NCBI GenBank assembly: GCA_902798605.1
Contig: CADBXH010000019.1
Location: 1-31,747, forward strand
From: an uncultured Ruminococcus sp.
Lineage (GTDB): Bacteria; Bacillota_A; Clostridia; Oscillospirales; Acutalibacteraceae
DNA: 31,747 nt
Direction: 5' to 3'
Shown: positions 1-8,314 of the stretch, one piece after another
How positions within the stretch are numbered: position 1 is the stretch's first letter
Layout of the letters: every line of letters starts with the position of its first letter
The notes under the pieces: generated by a model
What the model was told of the DNA's origin: nothing
What the model saw: only the letters and a program-made list of their open reading frames with translations
Database searches by the model: none
Translations under genes and position numbers: made by a program

Positions 1-1754
1 GGCGAGCTCTCGGCGTAGGTGTATCTGTTGCCGCCTTTCCAGCCCATCAGACCCATATTCTCGAAGAAGATCGTCATCTTTTCGTTCGCCATCGAGTTGA
101 ACATCGAAAGGCCGTGGTAATGGTTTAGCGCGCCGTCGTTGAGCGTCTGGGTCGACGTCATTTCGGCCCTCCACATCTCCGGCGTGTTTGCTTCCCTCTC
201 CTTCATATAATCAATAAGATAAGCTGTTTTTTCTTCGCCTCTGGGGTATTCGCGTGTTGTTGTAACGGTTGTAACAATAACGCCGCAGATACCCGTTGCA
301 GCGCTTTGGGCGATCACAACAACGGTAAGCGCGATAGTCAAAACAAGCTTGCCCACCCTCTTGTTGGGGAATACTCCTTTTACATAAAGTATGACCAGCG
401 CCGCGGTAAACGCGATAATGCATCCGAAAGTAACAAGCGTAGGAGTTACCCAGTTCGCGCGCTCTGTACCGAACATTATCTCAACACCGGGATCGTTGAT
501 CTCGAGCGACAGAACCGTAAAGCTGAGGAACGTCGCGATTATCGCGCCGATAACATTAATCGAATCGATATACTTGAACGCCTTGAACGCCATTGCGATG
601 ATAACAAAGCTTATGATGAACGTAAAGCGGTAAGGGATCATATTTGTAAAGTGGAAGCCGTGCCAGATGTAATCGAGCTGACGGATGATGCAGCTCAGGA
701 ACATAAAGAGGATCAGGCACAAAGCCACAACTTTTTCTCTTGTTTTTATCTTAGAGCAGGTCAGATACAGGAAGCCGAAAAACACAGTGACCGCTCCGCA
801 GGAAACGTTAGGGATAGCGTCAGCCGCCTTGATAGCCGGGCTTGTGAAGTTAGCAAAGTTGCCCGTAATGCTCTTCAACGCCTTTAATACGCCGAGCAAA
901 TCATTGCTGCCGCCGATATTTATCGAAAACGTGTTGGGGAACGAACTTCCGGACGCGTGTGTGTTTTGCAGCGCAAAAAACGCGGGTAGCAAAAAGAACA
1001 GCGTCAAACCGAGCGCTATCAGCGAAAATAAGCCTGTCTTTACAAGATTTAGAAAGAAATTCCAGAAGCCGTGCCAGTGAACTATGCTGTATGCTATAAA
1101 GATCAGCAGTACAAAGATACATACAAAGAATCCTATGTAGTAGTTTGTAAGCATACAAAGCGCCAGCGAAATCGTAAACAGTCTAAACTTGTTTTCGGTC
1201 AAAAGCTTGATAAGACCGAGCGCGCACAGCGGGAAAATACAAACCGTGTCGAGCCAAATGGTGTTCCAATAGTAGCCTATCAAAAAGGCGCAGAACGAAA
1301 AACAGGTTCCGAACATAATGATCGAAGCGTCATTTCGTTTGTAAACGCTCCTTAAAAACAGCGCCGTAAACGAACCCGCGAGACCTATCTTCAGGCACAC
1401 GGAGAACATCAAAAACTCCCTGAGCCACTCAGCGGGAATAAACACCGTGAGGAAATTAAGCGGGCTTGCAAGGTAGTAGGACATCAGCGAGAAGTAGTTT
1501 ACGCCTCCGCCTACCGACCAACTCCAAAACAGCGACTCGCCGTGTTGAAGCTTGTACTGCATATCAGCCAAGAAAGGAAAATACTGGTGCCAGTTATCGG
1601 TTACAAGGATCTGCTTGTCGCCGAACGGAGAAACCGACATCACGCCGTAGGCTGTTACCATCAGCACAAACGGGATCAAAAACGCCAACCAGACGTATAC
1701 ATTACGCGCGACAAAACCACCGTCGCGCTGTTTTAATGTTTTTGCCTCGGACAT
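1..1754 (-). CDS. YfhO-family polytopic membrane protein (partial, C-terminus beyond window)
   Basis: An uninterrupted minus-strand frame starts at ATG 1754 and runs off the left edge, giving 584 codons with no stop. An SD GGAGGT (1763-1768) precedes the start by 8 nt. The N-terminus has a membrane segment at about residues 18-42, then DNWHQYFPF (53-61), the SWSVGGGVNYF stretch (78-88) and YYLASPLN (93-100). This arrangement is typical of the YfhO family of GT-C-like multi-spanning proteins, and many further hydrophobic segments follow. In Bacillus, YfhO works with the glycosyltransferase CsbB to decorate lipoteichoic acid with sugar from undecaprenyl phosphate. The divergent neighbours here are a CsbB/GtrB-like enzyme and a GtrA-like protein, which fits that role. 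The acceptor polymer cannot be told from sequence. Family assignment is firm; substrate is inference. Confidence 0.88.
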   Translation of the reverse strand, partial: MSEAKTLKQRDGGFVARNVYVWLAFLIPFVLMVTAYGVMSVSPFGDKQILVTDNWHQYFPFLADMQYKLQHGESLFWSWSVGGGVNYFSLMSYYLASPLNFLTVFIPAEWLREFLMFSVCLKIGLAGSFTALFLRSVYKRNDASIIMFGTCFSFCAFLIGYYWNTIWLDTVCIFPLCALGLIKLLTENKFRLFTISLALCMLTNYYIGFFVCIFVLLIFIAYSIVHWHGFWNFFLNLVKTGLFSLIALGLTLFFLLPAFFALQNTHASGSSFPNTFSINIGGSNDLLGVLKALKSITGNFANFTSPAIKAADAIPNVSCGAVTVFFGFLYLTCSKIKTREKVVALCLILFMFLSCIIRQLDYIWHGFHFTNMIPYRFTFIISFVIIAMAFKAFKYIDSINVIGAIIATFLSFTVLSLEINDPGVEIMFGTERANWVTPTLVTFGCIIAFTAALVILYVKGVFPNKRVGKLVLTIALTVVVIAQSAATGICGVIVTTVTTTREYPRGEEKTAYLIDYMKEREANTPEMWRAEMTSTQTLNDGALNHYHGLSMFNSMANEKMTIFFENMGLMGWKGGNRYTYAESS

Positions 1755-1833
1755 TAAAACATACCTCCGAAATCAAGATAAATTGCGGCAACCTACTATT
1801 ATCTTCATAGGTTACACAAACGCAAAAAGCGTC

Positions 1834-1997
1834 TTATACTAAACACTAATTAAAAATAGAACTATCTTTTTGGTCTGATTTGCGCAATACTTCGTTATCG
1901 TCCTTGTAAGGCGTCAGCCTTGCTTCGTCCTCTGCCTCGTCTTGCACAAATCAGCCTCAAAAATCTTTGTCTACCTTTAATCAGCGTTTAGTATTAA
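1834..1997. repeat. 164-bp imperfect inverted-repeat element (MITE-like)
   Basis: The left arm (about 1834-1887) and right arm (about 1942-1997) are imperfect inverted copies of each other: both contain ATACTAAAC, ATTAAA, a T-rich ATCTTT/GATTTTT block and CTGATTTG(C/T)GCAA. The central 54 nt includes a small hairpin, AAGGC-gtca-GCCTT. The element fills most of the divergent spacer 1755-2145; outside it that spacer holds only the YfhO SD, a short ACGC/GCGT hairpin and the promoter of the next gene. The structure suggests a non-autonomous mobile element or a dispersed genomic repeat. I cannot count copies elsewhere in the genome. Confidence 0.65.
1846..1947 (-). CDS. 33-codon acidic reading frame inside the inverted-repeat element
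   Basis: On the minus strand a GTG at 1947 opens a 33-codon frame ending in TAG at 1846. A GAGG (1955-1958) sits 7 nt upstream, a good SD position. The peptide begins MQDEAEDEARL, is rich in Asp and Glu, and ends SDQKDSSIFN. A stop (TGA) lies two codons before the GTG. The frame covers the loop and the left arm of the repeat. It could be a small protein carried by the element, a C-terminal extension given to genes into which such elements insert, or chance. I do not recognise a function. Confidence 0.25.
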   Translation of the reverse strand: MQDEAEDEARLTPYKDDNEVLRKSDQKDSSIFN

Positions 1998-2071
1998 CCA
2001 TTTTATTTTACCACGTTTTTTCCTTTTGGTAAATAAAAAATAGAAAACTTTATAAAAAATTTTAAAAAAAA

Positions 2072-2100
2072 TAGACTTTTACCCTCAACTTTGTTATAAT
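2072..2100 (+). promoter_or_regulatory. Sigma-A-type promoter for the glycosyltransferase operon
   Basis: TAGACT (2072-2077), a 17-nt spacer and TATAAT (2095-2100) lie 45 nt before the start codon. An AAGGAG SD follows at 2133-2138. Confidence 0.65.
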
Positions 2101-2145
2101 GAAAGGTAGTTTGGCAACAAACAAACCCTTTTAAGGAGCAATTAT

Positions 2146-3114
2146 ATGAAGACCATAGACTTGGTTGTACCCTGCTATAACGAGGAAGAAGGGCTTGAGC
2201 ATTTTGTGCTTGAGACCAACAAGGTCATCGACACCATCCCAAATTACAGCTTCAGGTACATTTTAGTTAACGACGGAAGCCGCGACAGAACATATCTTGT
2301 TATGAAAAAACTCGCGGCGCAGTTTTCCAATATAAAATACATTTCTTTTTCTCGCAACTTCGGCAAGGAGGCCGCGATGTACGCAGGGCTTCAGCACTGC
2401 GACGCGGATTATGTCGTCGTTATGGACGCCGACTTGCAGCATCCTCCTGCGGTGTTCCCGCAAATGATAGAGGCAATGGAGCAGGGTTATGACTGCTGCG
2501 CAACTAAGCGCGACGAGCGCGAGGGCGAGGGATTTTTCAGAGACTTTTTCTCAAAGCTTTTCTTTAAGCTCTCAAACAAGATGACGAGCGTCAAGAACCC
2601 CTACGGCGCGATGGATTACCGTATGATGACGCGCCAAATGGTCAACTCTATTTTGGAGCTCAGCGAGGTTCAGAGGTTTTCCAAGGGTATTTTCTCGTGG
2701 GTCGGCTTCAACACAAAATGGATCTCGTTCAAGACCGTTGACAGACAGCTCGGCACAACAACGTGGAAGTTCTCTTCCCTGTTCAAGTACGCGATCGACG
2801 GCATCGCCTGCTTCTCGGTAACGCCGCTGCGTTTTATCGCGGTAATGGGCGCGGCCATCTTTTTGATCTCGCTGATCTATATTATCGTCACACTGATACA
2901 GACGCTGTTCTTCGGAATAATCACGCCGGGTTATGTAACTACTATGTGCGCGATACTGTTCCTCGGCGGACTTACCGAGATGTCGATCGGCATCCTCGGC
3001 GAGTACATCGGAAGGATATATATGGAAACAAAGGACAGACCGATCTATATCACAAAGTTCTCGAATTTTGAGGATGAAAACAACGAGGAGGCTGACGCAG
3101 GGATTTATGAGTAA
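2146..3114 (+). CDS. Membrane-anchored GT2 polyprenyl-phosphate glycosyltransferase (CsbB/GtrB/DPM1-like)
   Basis: The 322-residue protein is a family 2 glycosyltransferase. It has the nucleotide-binding start VVPCYNEEEGL (7-17), VNDGSRDRT (41-49), the metal-binding DADLQHPP (94-101) and QRFSKG (176-181) in the acceptor region. Two C-terminal membrane helices follow (about 229-251 and 263-285). This is the architecture of enzymes that load a sugar onto undecaprenyl or dolichyl phosphate at the cytoplasmic face. The gene overlaps gtrA by 8 nt and is divergent from a YfhO homologue, so the three probably form one glycosylation pathway. Which sugar is used cannot be read from the sequence. The start is supported by an AAGGAG SD at 2133-2138 and a clear promoter. 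The gene is head-on to the replication fork, unlike the essential genes nearby. Confidence 0.9.
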   Translation: MKTIDLVVPCYNEEEGLEHFVLETNKVIDTIPNYSFRYILVNDGSRDRTYLVMKKLAAQFSNIKYISFSRNFGKEAAMYAGLQHCDADYVVVMDADLQHPPAVFPQMIEAMEQGYDCCATKRDEREGEGFFRDFFSKLFFKLSNKMTSVKNPYGAMDYRMMTRQMVNSILELSEVQRFSKGIFSWVGFNTKWISFKTVDRQLGTTTWKFSSLFKYAIDGIACFSVTPLRFIAVMGAAIFLISLIYIIVTLIQTLFFGIITPGYVTTMCAILFLGGLTEMSIGILGEYIGRIYMETKDRPIYITKFSNFEDENNEEADAGIYE

Positions 3115-3619
3115 TACCGAAAACAAAAAAGAAAGCGGCAAATTAACGGGCTTTCTCAAAAAATTTTTTGATATAAAGTTCTGGAAGTTTCTCCTTGTTG
3201 GTGTAATTAACACGCTTGTCGGAAACGGATTGCAATTTGTTCTCTTTAATCTAACTCCGCTCAGCGATTTAGGTAACCTCGGTACTTTTATCGCAAGCGC
3301 AATAGGATACATAGTCGGAAGCATTGTCAGCTACTTTCTTAACAAACACTTTACATTCAAAAACAAAGAAAAGGGCTGGAAACCGTTTTTGCGATTTGCG
3401 CTCAACATTGCGATTTGCTGGACAATTGCCTATGTTATTGCGGTACCGCTCACAAGCTTTATCTGTAAATCCGCTAACTTTGCCATTTTTGGTTGGAGCG
3501 TAGAAAAAACCGCAGGCAATCTTTCTATGGTTATCGGAAGTTGTCTGTTTGTTGCCTGCAACTACGTTGGTCAACGATTCTTTGCTTTCCGCGAAAAGAA
3601 AGAAAAAACAGAAGAATAA
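3107..3619 (+). CDS. GtrA-family four-helix membrane protein (putative flippase)
   Basis: From ATG 3107 this is 170 residues. That start gives the usual ATGAGTAA overlap with the preceding stop; an ATG at 3068 is also in frame but would overlap the glycosyltransferase by 47 nt. Four hydrophobic helices are visible at about residues 25-47, 57-79, 94-116 and 136-155. Both GtrA hallmark motifs are present: NKHFTF after helix 2 and NYVGQRFFAF near the C-terminus. GtrA-type proteins are thought to move polyprenyl-phosphate-linked sugars across the membrane in three-component glycosylation systems, with GtrB and a GT-C enzyme. The partners here are the upstream GT2 enzyme and the divergent YfhO protein. 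The charged tail (REKKEKTEE) is probably cytoplasmic. Confidence 0.85.
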   Translation: MSNTENKKESGKLTGFLKKFFDIKFWKFLLVGVINTLVGNGLQFVLFNLTPLSDLGNLGTFIASAIGYIVGSIVSYFLNKHFTFKNKEKGWKPFLRFALNIAICWTIAYVIAVPLTSFICKSANFAIFGWSVEKTAGNLSMVIGSCLFVACNYVGQRFFAFREKKEKTEE

Positions 3620-3625
3620 AAAACA

Positions 3626-3657
3626 AACAACCTCCTATTTGGGAGGTTGTTTTTGTT
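3626..3657. terminator. Bidirectional rho-independent terminator between convergent genes
   Basis: A perfect 10-bp stem (AACAACCTCC 3626-3635 with GGAGGTTGTT 3642-3651) and a 6-nt loop are followed by T-rich sequence on the plus strand. On the minus strand GTTTGTTTTTT follows the stem, so it can also end the serS-side operon. Confidence 0.85.
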
Positions 3658-3687
3658 ATGCGCATTTATCATATTTTGTTTATAAAA

Positions 3688-4197
3688 TTAATAGTATCTA
3701 AAGCTAAAAATATTTCCAAAATTATATCCGTACGCATACATGATCAGAGCGAGTATCAGCCAAATCAAAATAAAAATCAATACGATTACAAACTGCGCTC
3801 TTGCCCAGTTTTTGAGCGATGTCTTTCTTGTGCCGCCGCACGCCCAAACTATCAGCATAATAAAGCCAACGATCGGGATGCATGTCAAAAACCATACGCC
3901 TATCCAGCTGCCAATCGAAACCGGCTCATCATCACGAACATACTCCCTGTAAACAGGCTGCTGATATCCTGCGTTGTATGGTTGAGCGTTATACTGCCTA
4001 TCGCTATACTGCCGGTCGTTATACTGCTGTCCGCTGTTCTGACGTACATCATAGCCTTGCCCATAATCCTCCTGATAGCCCCGGTTAGCTTCCCGGGGCT
4101 GCTGCCTTGCCTCGTTTGAATCAACGTTGATCATTCCGCAGTAGGGACATTTATCATAATAATACGGGTATTCTCTTCCACAATTGCTGCAATCCAT
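3688..4197 (-). CDS. Zinc-ribbon membrane protein with Tyr/Gln-rich linker
   Basis: This 169-residue protein has an N-terminal four-Cys zinc ribbon (C3, C6, C17, C20). A hydrophilic low-complexity linker rich in Tyr, Gln, Asn and Asp (about 28-85) contains near-repeats of the type QYNDRQYSDRQYN. Two hydrophobic helices follow (about 95-118 and 133-157), separated by a basic loop GGTRKTSLKNWARAQ. The start has an AAGGAGAA SD and lies 10 nt after the serS stop, so it is the last gene of the parA-parB-serS unit. Zinc-ribbon plus two-helix proteins are common in Clostridia, but I do not know a function for this one. The linker repeats probably expand and contract by slippage. Confidence 0.8.
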   Translation of the reverse strand: MDCSNCGREYPYYYDKCPYCGMINVDSNEARQQPREANRGYQEDYGQGYDVRQNSGQQYNDRQYSDRQYNAQPYNAGYQQPVYREYVRDDEPVSIGSWIGVWFLTCIPIVGFIMLIVWACGGTRKTSLKNWARAQFVIVLIFILIWLILALIMYAYGYNFGNIFSFRYY

Positions 4198-4207
4198 AAC
4201 GTTCTCC

Positions 4208-5488
4208 TTATCCTATTATCTCTTTGCCGCCCATATAAGGTCTGAGGGCAACAGGGATCTTTACCGTGCCGTCAGCATTGAGGTTGTTCTCAAGGAACGC
4301 TATTAACATTCTCGGAGGAGCCACAACGGTATTGTTAAGGGTGTGTGCAAAGTACTTTTTGCCGCCCTCTCCCGAAACTCTTATTTTCAGGCGGCGAGCC
4401 TGAGCGTCGCCGAGGTTTGAGCACGAACCGACCTCAAAGTACTTCTTCTGACGCGGCGACCACGCCTCTACGTCGAGAGAACGAACCTTTAAGTCCGCAA
4501 GGTCACCCGAGCAGCACTCGAGTGTGCGCACGGGAATATCGAGCGAACGGAAAAGATCGACTGTGTTCTGCCAAAGCTTGTCAAACCACATTTTACTTTC
4601 GTCGGGCTTGCAAACAACGATCATCTCCTGCTTCTCAAACTGATGGATACGATAAACTCCGCGCTCTTCGATTCCGTGAGCGCCCTTTTCTTTTCTGAAG
4701 CAGGGCGAATAGCTTGTGAGCGTATAAGGAAGATTATCTTCTTTATTAATAGTATCAATAAACTTACCGATCATCGAGTGCTCGCTGGTGCCGATAAGGT
4801 AAAGGTCCTCGCCCTCGATCTTGTACATCATAGAATCCATCTCGGCAAAGCTCATAACGCCCGTTACCACATTGCTCCTGATCATAAACGGAGGTACGCA
4901 GTAGGTAAAGCCGCGATCGATCATAAAGTCACGGGCGTAGGCGATTACCGCGCTGTGGAGTCTTGCGATGTCGCCCATAAGATAATAGAAGCCGTTGCCC
5001 GCAACCTTGCGCGCGGAATCGAGGTCGATTCCGTTTAGCTTTTCCATAATATCTGTGTGGTACGGAACTTCAAAATCGGGCACAACGGGCTCGCCGAAAC
5101 GCTCGACTTCAACATTCTCGGTATCGTCCTTGCCGATTGGTACCTCCGGATCGATGATCTGAGGTATCTGCATCATAATGTCTGTGACCTGAGTGCTGAG
5201 CTCGCCCTCCTGAGTTTCAAGCTCTGCGAGCTGCTCTGCCTGCTTTGTTACCTCTTCCTTTAGCGCCATACCCTCTTCGCGCTTGCCCTGAGCCATCAGC
5301 GCGCCGATCTGCTTAGAAATTTTATTGCGGTTTGAGCGGAGCTCGTCCGCCTTTTGCTTTGCGGCGCGGCTCTTTGCGTCAAGCTCGATGACCTTGTCTA
5401 CAAGCTCTACCTTGTGATCCTGAAATTTTTTCTTTATATTTTCCTTTACCGCGTCGGGATTTTCTCTTAAAAATTTAATATCAATCAT
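4208..5488 (-). CDS. serS: Seryl-tRNA synthetase
   Basis: This 426-residue class II synthetase charges tRNA-Ser (and tRNA-Sec where present) with serine in the cytosol. Residues about 25-105 form the long coiled-coil arm that holds the tRNA variable loop. The catalytic core shows GTSEHSMIGKF (233-243), motif 2 CFRKEKGAHGIEERGVYRIHQFEKQE (from 263), and motif 3 around the NNTVVAPPRMLIAFLEN segment near residue 400. Length matches bacterial SerRS. The motif 2 wording (GAHGIEERGVYR rather than GAAGRDTRGLIR) is a known variant branch of SerRS. ATG 5488 has an AAGGAG SD. It lies 12 nt behind parB, so it is co-transcribed with the segregation genes. There is no T-box leader, as expected for an internal operon gene. 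Confidence 0.97.
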   Translation of the reverse strand: MIDIKFLRENPDAVKENIKKKFQDHKVELVDKVIELDAKSRAAKQKADELRSNRNKISKQIGALMAQGKREEGMALKEEVTKQAEQLAELETQEGELSTQVTDIMMQIPQIIDPEVPIGKDDTENVEVERFGEPVVPDFEVPYHTDIMEKLNGIDLDSARKVAGNGFYYLMGDIARLHSAVIAYARDFMIDRGFTYCVPPFMIRSNVVTGVMSFAEMDSMMYKIEGEDLYLIGTSEHSMIGKFIDTINKEDNLPYTLTSYSPCFRKEKGAHGIEERGVYRIHQFEKQEMIVVCKPDESKMWFDKLWQNTVDLFRSLDIPVRTLECCSGDLADLKVRSLDVEAWSPRQKKYFEVGSCSNLGDAQARRLKIRVSGEGGKKYFAHTLNNTVVAPPRMLIAFLENNLNADGTVKIPVALRPYMGGKEIIG

Positions 5489-5500
5489 TTTTCTGCTCCT

Positions 5501-6349
5501 TTATTTCAGTTTATTGGAAAGCTCTGTGAGCTCCTCGTCTGAGTAAAACTCGATTTGAAGAACTCCGCCCTGTTTGCCTTTGTTTTTGGTGATGCTGATT
5601 TTTCTGCCGAGACTTTCGTTAAGCGCAAGCTCTACCATACTGTAAAACGAAGGCTTTTTTTCTGTCTTGACTTCCTTTTTTGTTTTCGGCGCCTTTTTGC
5701 AGAGCTTTTCGGTCTGTCTTACCGACAGATCCTTGCTCACTATCAAATCGGCGAGCTCCTTCATTTCTTCCTCGCTTTGGAGCGTCAAAAGTGCCCTTGC
5801 GTGTCCCGCCGAGATTTTGCCGTCCTCAAGGTATTTTTTAACACTGTCGGGCAGGTTCAAAAGTCTCAGCGCGTTTGCCACAGCGGGTCGGGACTTTCCG
5901 ACCGAGCGGGCGACCTCCTCCTGGGTCATACCGTGCTCGTTTATAAGGACGTTATATCCCTCTGCCTCTTCAAGCGGGGTCAAATCTTCTCTTTGCAGAT
6001 TTTCTATGAGCGCCAGCTCCATTGTCTGCGCCTCGTCAAGCTCGCGGATGATAACGGGAACTTCCGTTACTCCCGCCATCCGGCAGGCGCGGTATCTTCT
6101 CTCACCCGCTACTATCTCATATCCGCCGAGCGGCAGCGGTCTTACGAGAAGCGGCTGGAGCAATCCGTGCTCCGAAATGCTCTCTGCAAGCTCGCTGAGA
6201 GCTTTTTCGTCAAATTCCTTACGGGGCTGCGAGCGGTTCGGCTCGATTTCCGAGATATTAAGAGTAACGCCTCCGCTTTTGTCTTCGTTGTCGTTTTCAA
6301 TAAATATGGCGTTGAGCCCTTTGCCCAGTCCGCCGAGTTTTTTTGCCAT
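5501..6349 (-). CDS. parB: Chromosome-partitioning protein ParB (Spo0J)
   Basis: This 282-residue CTP-dependent DNA clamp loads at parS and spreads, helping SMC loading and origin segregation. Features in order: the ParA-interacting N-terminus GLGKGLNAIF (7-16), the CTP-binding box GERRYRA (82-88), ENLQREDLTPLEEA (116-129), a helix-turn-helix MTQEEVARSVGKSRPAVANALRLL (141-164), a Lys-rich linker (about 213-235) and the C-terminal dimerisation domain. The start overlaps the parA stop as TGATG, so translation is coupled. Its target sites are present in the window as perfect parS copies at 7217-7232 and 9409-9424. Confidence 0.95.
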   Translation of the reverse strand: MAKKLGGLGKGLNAIFIENDNEDKSGGVTLNISEIEPNRSQPRKEFDEKALSELAESISEHGLLQPLLVRPLPLGGYEIVAGERRYRACRMAGVTEVPVIIRELDEAQTMELALIENLQREDLTPLEEAEGYNVLINEHGMTQEEVARSVGKSRPAVANALRLLNLPDSVKKYLEDGKISAGHARALLTLQSEEEMKELADLIVSKDLSVRQTEKLCKKAPKTKKEVKTEKKPSFYSMVELALNESLGRKISITKNKGKQGGVLQIEFYSDEELTELSNKLK

Positions 6350-7116
6350 CAGCGTTTCTCCTTTGCTATTATTTCTTTGGCAAGCTCGGTGTACGCCAAG
6401 CTGCCCTTGCAGTTTTTGTCGTAGTATATTACCGGCATTCCAAAGCTCGGCGCTTCGGACACCCTTACTCCCCTTGTGATGACCGTACCGAACACCTTAC
6501 CCGGGAAGAACTTTTTGACCTCCTCGACCACCTGCTGGGTCAGATTCAGTCTGCCGTCATACATTGTCAGCAAAACTCCCTCGAGCTCTATCGAGTTGTT
6601 GTACTGCCTTTTTATTCTCCTTACCGTGCTCATAAGCTGTGACAATCCCTCAAGCGCGTAGTATTCGCACTGGATCGGCACGATAAACGAATCCGCAAGC
6701 GTCAGCGCGTTGGCGGTGATAAGTCCGAGCGACGGCGGACAGTCGATTATTATATAGTCGTAATACTGCTTTATCGGCAGGATAGAGTTTTTCAGCAGAG
6801 CCTCGCGGTGAGATTTCTCCGCGATCTCAAGCTCTGCCGCGGCAAGGTTTATGCTTGACGGCAGGATATGCAGATTTTGGTACGGAGTTGTAAGCACGCA
6901 CTCCTCTGCCTTTGTGCCGTCAACCAAGATGTTGTAGGTGGAAAGCTTTACCTTGCTTTTGTCGATCGCGACACCGCTGGTTGCGTTCCCTTGGGGATCG
7001 GCGTCCACAAGAAGCACCTTTCTCCCCTGCAAACCGAGGCAGGCGGCAAGATTAACGGCGGTCGTGGTCTTTCCCACACCGCCCTTTTGGTTTGATATTG
7101 CGATAATTTTAGCCAC
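6349..7116 (-). CDS. parA: Chromosome-partitioning ATPase ParA (Soj)
   Basis: A deviant-Walker ATPase that binds DNA non-specifically as an ATP dimer, is stimulated by ParB, and in Firmicutes also controls DnaA. The deviant P-loop [15 protein letters not shown] starts near residue 10, with DADPQGNAT and the IIDCPPSLG box downstream. I chose GTG 7116 (MAKIIAIS..., 255 residues) because AAGGA at 7126-7130 is 9-10 nt upstream; an in-frame TTG at 7125 is only 1 nt from that SD. The gene has its own promoter (7150-7178) and ends inside the parB start codon. It is separated from noc by a terminator and a parS site. Confidence 0.94.
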   Translation of the reverse strand: MAKIIAISNQKGGVGKTTTAVNLAACLGLQGRKVLLVDADPQGNATSGVAIDKSKVKLSTYNILVDGTKAEECVLTTPYQNLHILPSSINLAAAELEIAEKSHREALLKNSILPIKQYYDYIIIDCPPSLGLITANALTLADSFIVPIQCEYYALEGLSQLMSTVRRIKRQYNNSIELEGVLLTMYDGRLNLTQQVVEEVKKFFPGKVFGTVITRGVRVSEAPSFGMPVIYYDKNCKGSLAYTELAKEIIAKEKR

Positions 7117-7149
7117 AGATTTCAAATCCTTATTGTAAATTTCTTTCTA

Positions 7150-7178
7150 ATTATATCACAACAAGGTTTGAATTTGAA
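7150..7178 (-). promoter_or_regulatory. Promoter of the parA-parB-serS operon
   Basis: Read on the minus strand: TTCAAA (7173-7178), 17-nt spacer, TATAAT (7150-7155). The transcription start would be about 28 nt before the parA GTG. The parS site at 7217-7232 lies about 40 bp upstream of the -35, so ParB or Noc spreading could affect this promoter. Confidence 0.6.
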
Positions 7179-7216
7179 GCTAATTAAAGAATTTTTTCAA
7201 ATTTTTTATCTTTTTG

Positions 7217-7232
7217 TGTTTCACGTGAAACA
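7217..7232. promoter_or_regulatory. parS centromere site (perfect 16-bp palindrome)
   Basis: TGTTTCACGTGAAACA matches the conserved bacterial parS consensus exactly. It lies in the parA-noc spacer, about 8 kb from dnaA. Sites of this kind are ParB loading points and typically cluster near the origin. Confidence 0.97.
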
Positions 7233-7252
7233 TTCTTCAATTTAAAACGCAA

Positions 7253-7278
7253 AAAGACGCGCAGTAACGCGCGCCTTT
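7253..7278 (-). terminator. Rho-independent terminator after noc
   Basis: AAAGACGCGC (7253-7262) pairs with GCGCGCCTTT (7269-7278) with one mismatch and a 6-nt loop. On the minus strand TTTTTGCGTTTT follows, so it ends noc transcription before parS and the parA promoter. Confidence 0.7.
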
Positions 7279-7350
7279 TCGCAAGGGGTTAGATAAGGAA
7301 ATGGGTATGAGTGGATTGGGCTTGCGCCCAAAGTGGAAAGTAAGTTTGTG

Positions 7351-8184
7351 TTACGCGGATTTTTCCGCGCGATCGATCTGCGACTTGGGAATACGGATTG
7401 TGTATTCGATAAAATTTTCTGTGTCTGTTTTGACAGATTGTGCGTCTATTCCCGACAACCGCATAGTGTCGATCGCTTTGTTGATGGAGTTCAGAAAAAT
7501 TCGTAAGTCTTTTATCACCGCTTTGCTTTTTCCCCGCTGCTTTTCGGGCTTAGGGATGTTTTGTGTGTAAATGCCGACAAGTTCTTCGGTTCGGGCGACA
7601 TTGAGGTTCTCCGAGATTATTTTTGACAAAGCCTCCCGCCTTTTCTCCTCGTTGTCTATTCTCAGGAGCGATCTGGCGTGACGCTCGGTAAGTCCCGCGT
7701 TTTCTATCCACTCCTGCTCTTCATAGCTCAGCTTTAACAATCTGAGCTTGTTTGCGATCGTGGACTGGGTCTTCCCCAACTTTGCCGCCGCCTGTTCTTG
7801 GGTGAGTCCGTAGCGCCTTATCAGCCTTGAAATCCCGCGAGCCTCCTCGAACATTCCGAGGTCGGCCCGCTGGAGATTTTCAAGAAGAGCATATACGGCA
7901 GATTCTTTATCTGAACATTTGACAACAATGCAAGGAACTCGTTTTAGTCCGGCTAAGATTGCCGCGCGCAAACGTCTTTCTCCGGCGACAAGCTCATACT
8001 CGGTCGTGCTTGCTTTTCTTACGGTAAGGGGTTGCAGGATCCCGTTTTCCGCAATCGAGCGCGACAGAGCCGACAGCTCGTCCTCGTTAAAATGCTTGCG
8101 GGGCTGGGCTTTGTTTGGCCGAATTTTTATTATTGGTATTTCTGATATTGTGTTTTCACTTTTTACCAAAAAATTCAACCGCAT
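7351..8184 (-). CDS. noc: ParB-paralogue nucleoid occlusion protein Noc
   Basis: A second ParB-fold protein, distinct from the parB product. It has the CTP box GERRLRA, the ENLQRADLGMFEEARG stretch and a helix-turn-helix LTQEQAAAKLGKTQSTIANKLRLLKL that closely resembles Noc. It lacks the GLGKGL ParA-interaction peptide, as Noc does. Noc keeps the division septum off the chromosome by binding both DNA and membrane. The position beside rsmG is the usual noc locus. The start is uncertain. ATG 8184 and a nearby TTG 8178 follow AAGGTGAT; ATG 8226 would add 14 residues but has no SD and abuts a TATAA-like sequence. From 8184 the N-terminus MRLNFLVK could be the short amphipathic membrane-targeting segment. 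Noc-specific DNA sites were not found in the window. Confidence 0.85.
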   Translation of the reverse strand: MRLNFLVKSENTISEIPIIKIRPNKAQPRKHFNEDELSALSRSIAENGILQPLTVRKASTTEYELVAGERRLRAAILAGLKRVPCIVVKCSDKESAVYALLENLQRADLGMFEEARGISRLIRRYGLTQEQAAAKLGKTQSTIANKLRLLKLSYEEQEWIENAGLTERHARSLLRIDNEEKRREALSKIISENLNVARTEELVGIYTQNIPKPEKQRGKSKAVIKDLRIFLNSINKAIDTMRLSGIDAQSVKTDTENFIEYTIRIPKSQIDRAEKSA

Positions 8185-8314
8185 CACCTTTGTCAGCATC
8201 AGGAAATTTGTTCCGTCCCTGTGCATTTATAGTATCACAAAAGGTGTGCGGTTTATGTCGCATCTTGTATTAAATTTTTAGTTTGTTTTGGTTTATCCGG
8301 CAGAATCGTGTCGA

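Noticed and set aside
5555..6424. A 289-codon plus-strand open frame opposite parB and the end of parA
   Set aside because: It lies antisense to a clear ParB, has no SD and no recognisable domain; it is a by-product of parB codon composition.
7123..7125. TTG 7125 as the parA start
   Set aside because: It is 1 nt from the AAGGA SD; GTG 7116 has proper spacing and gives the usual MAKIIAI start.
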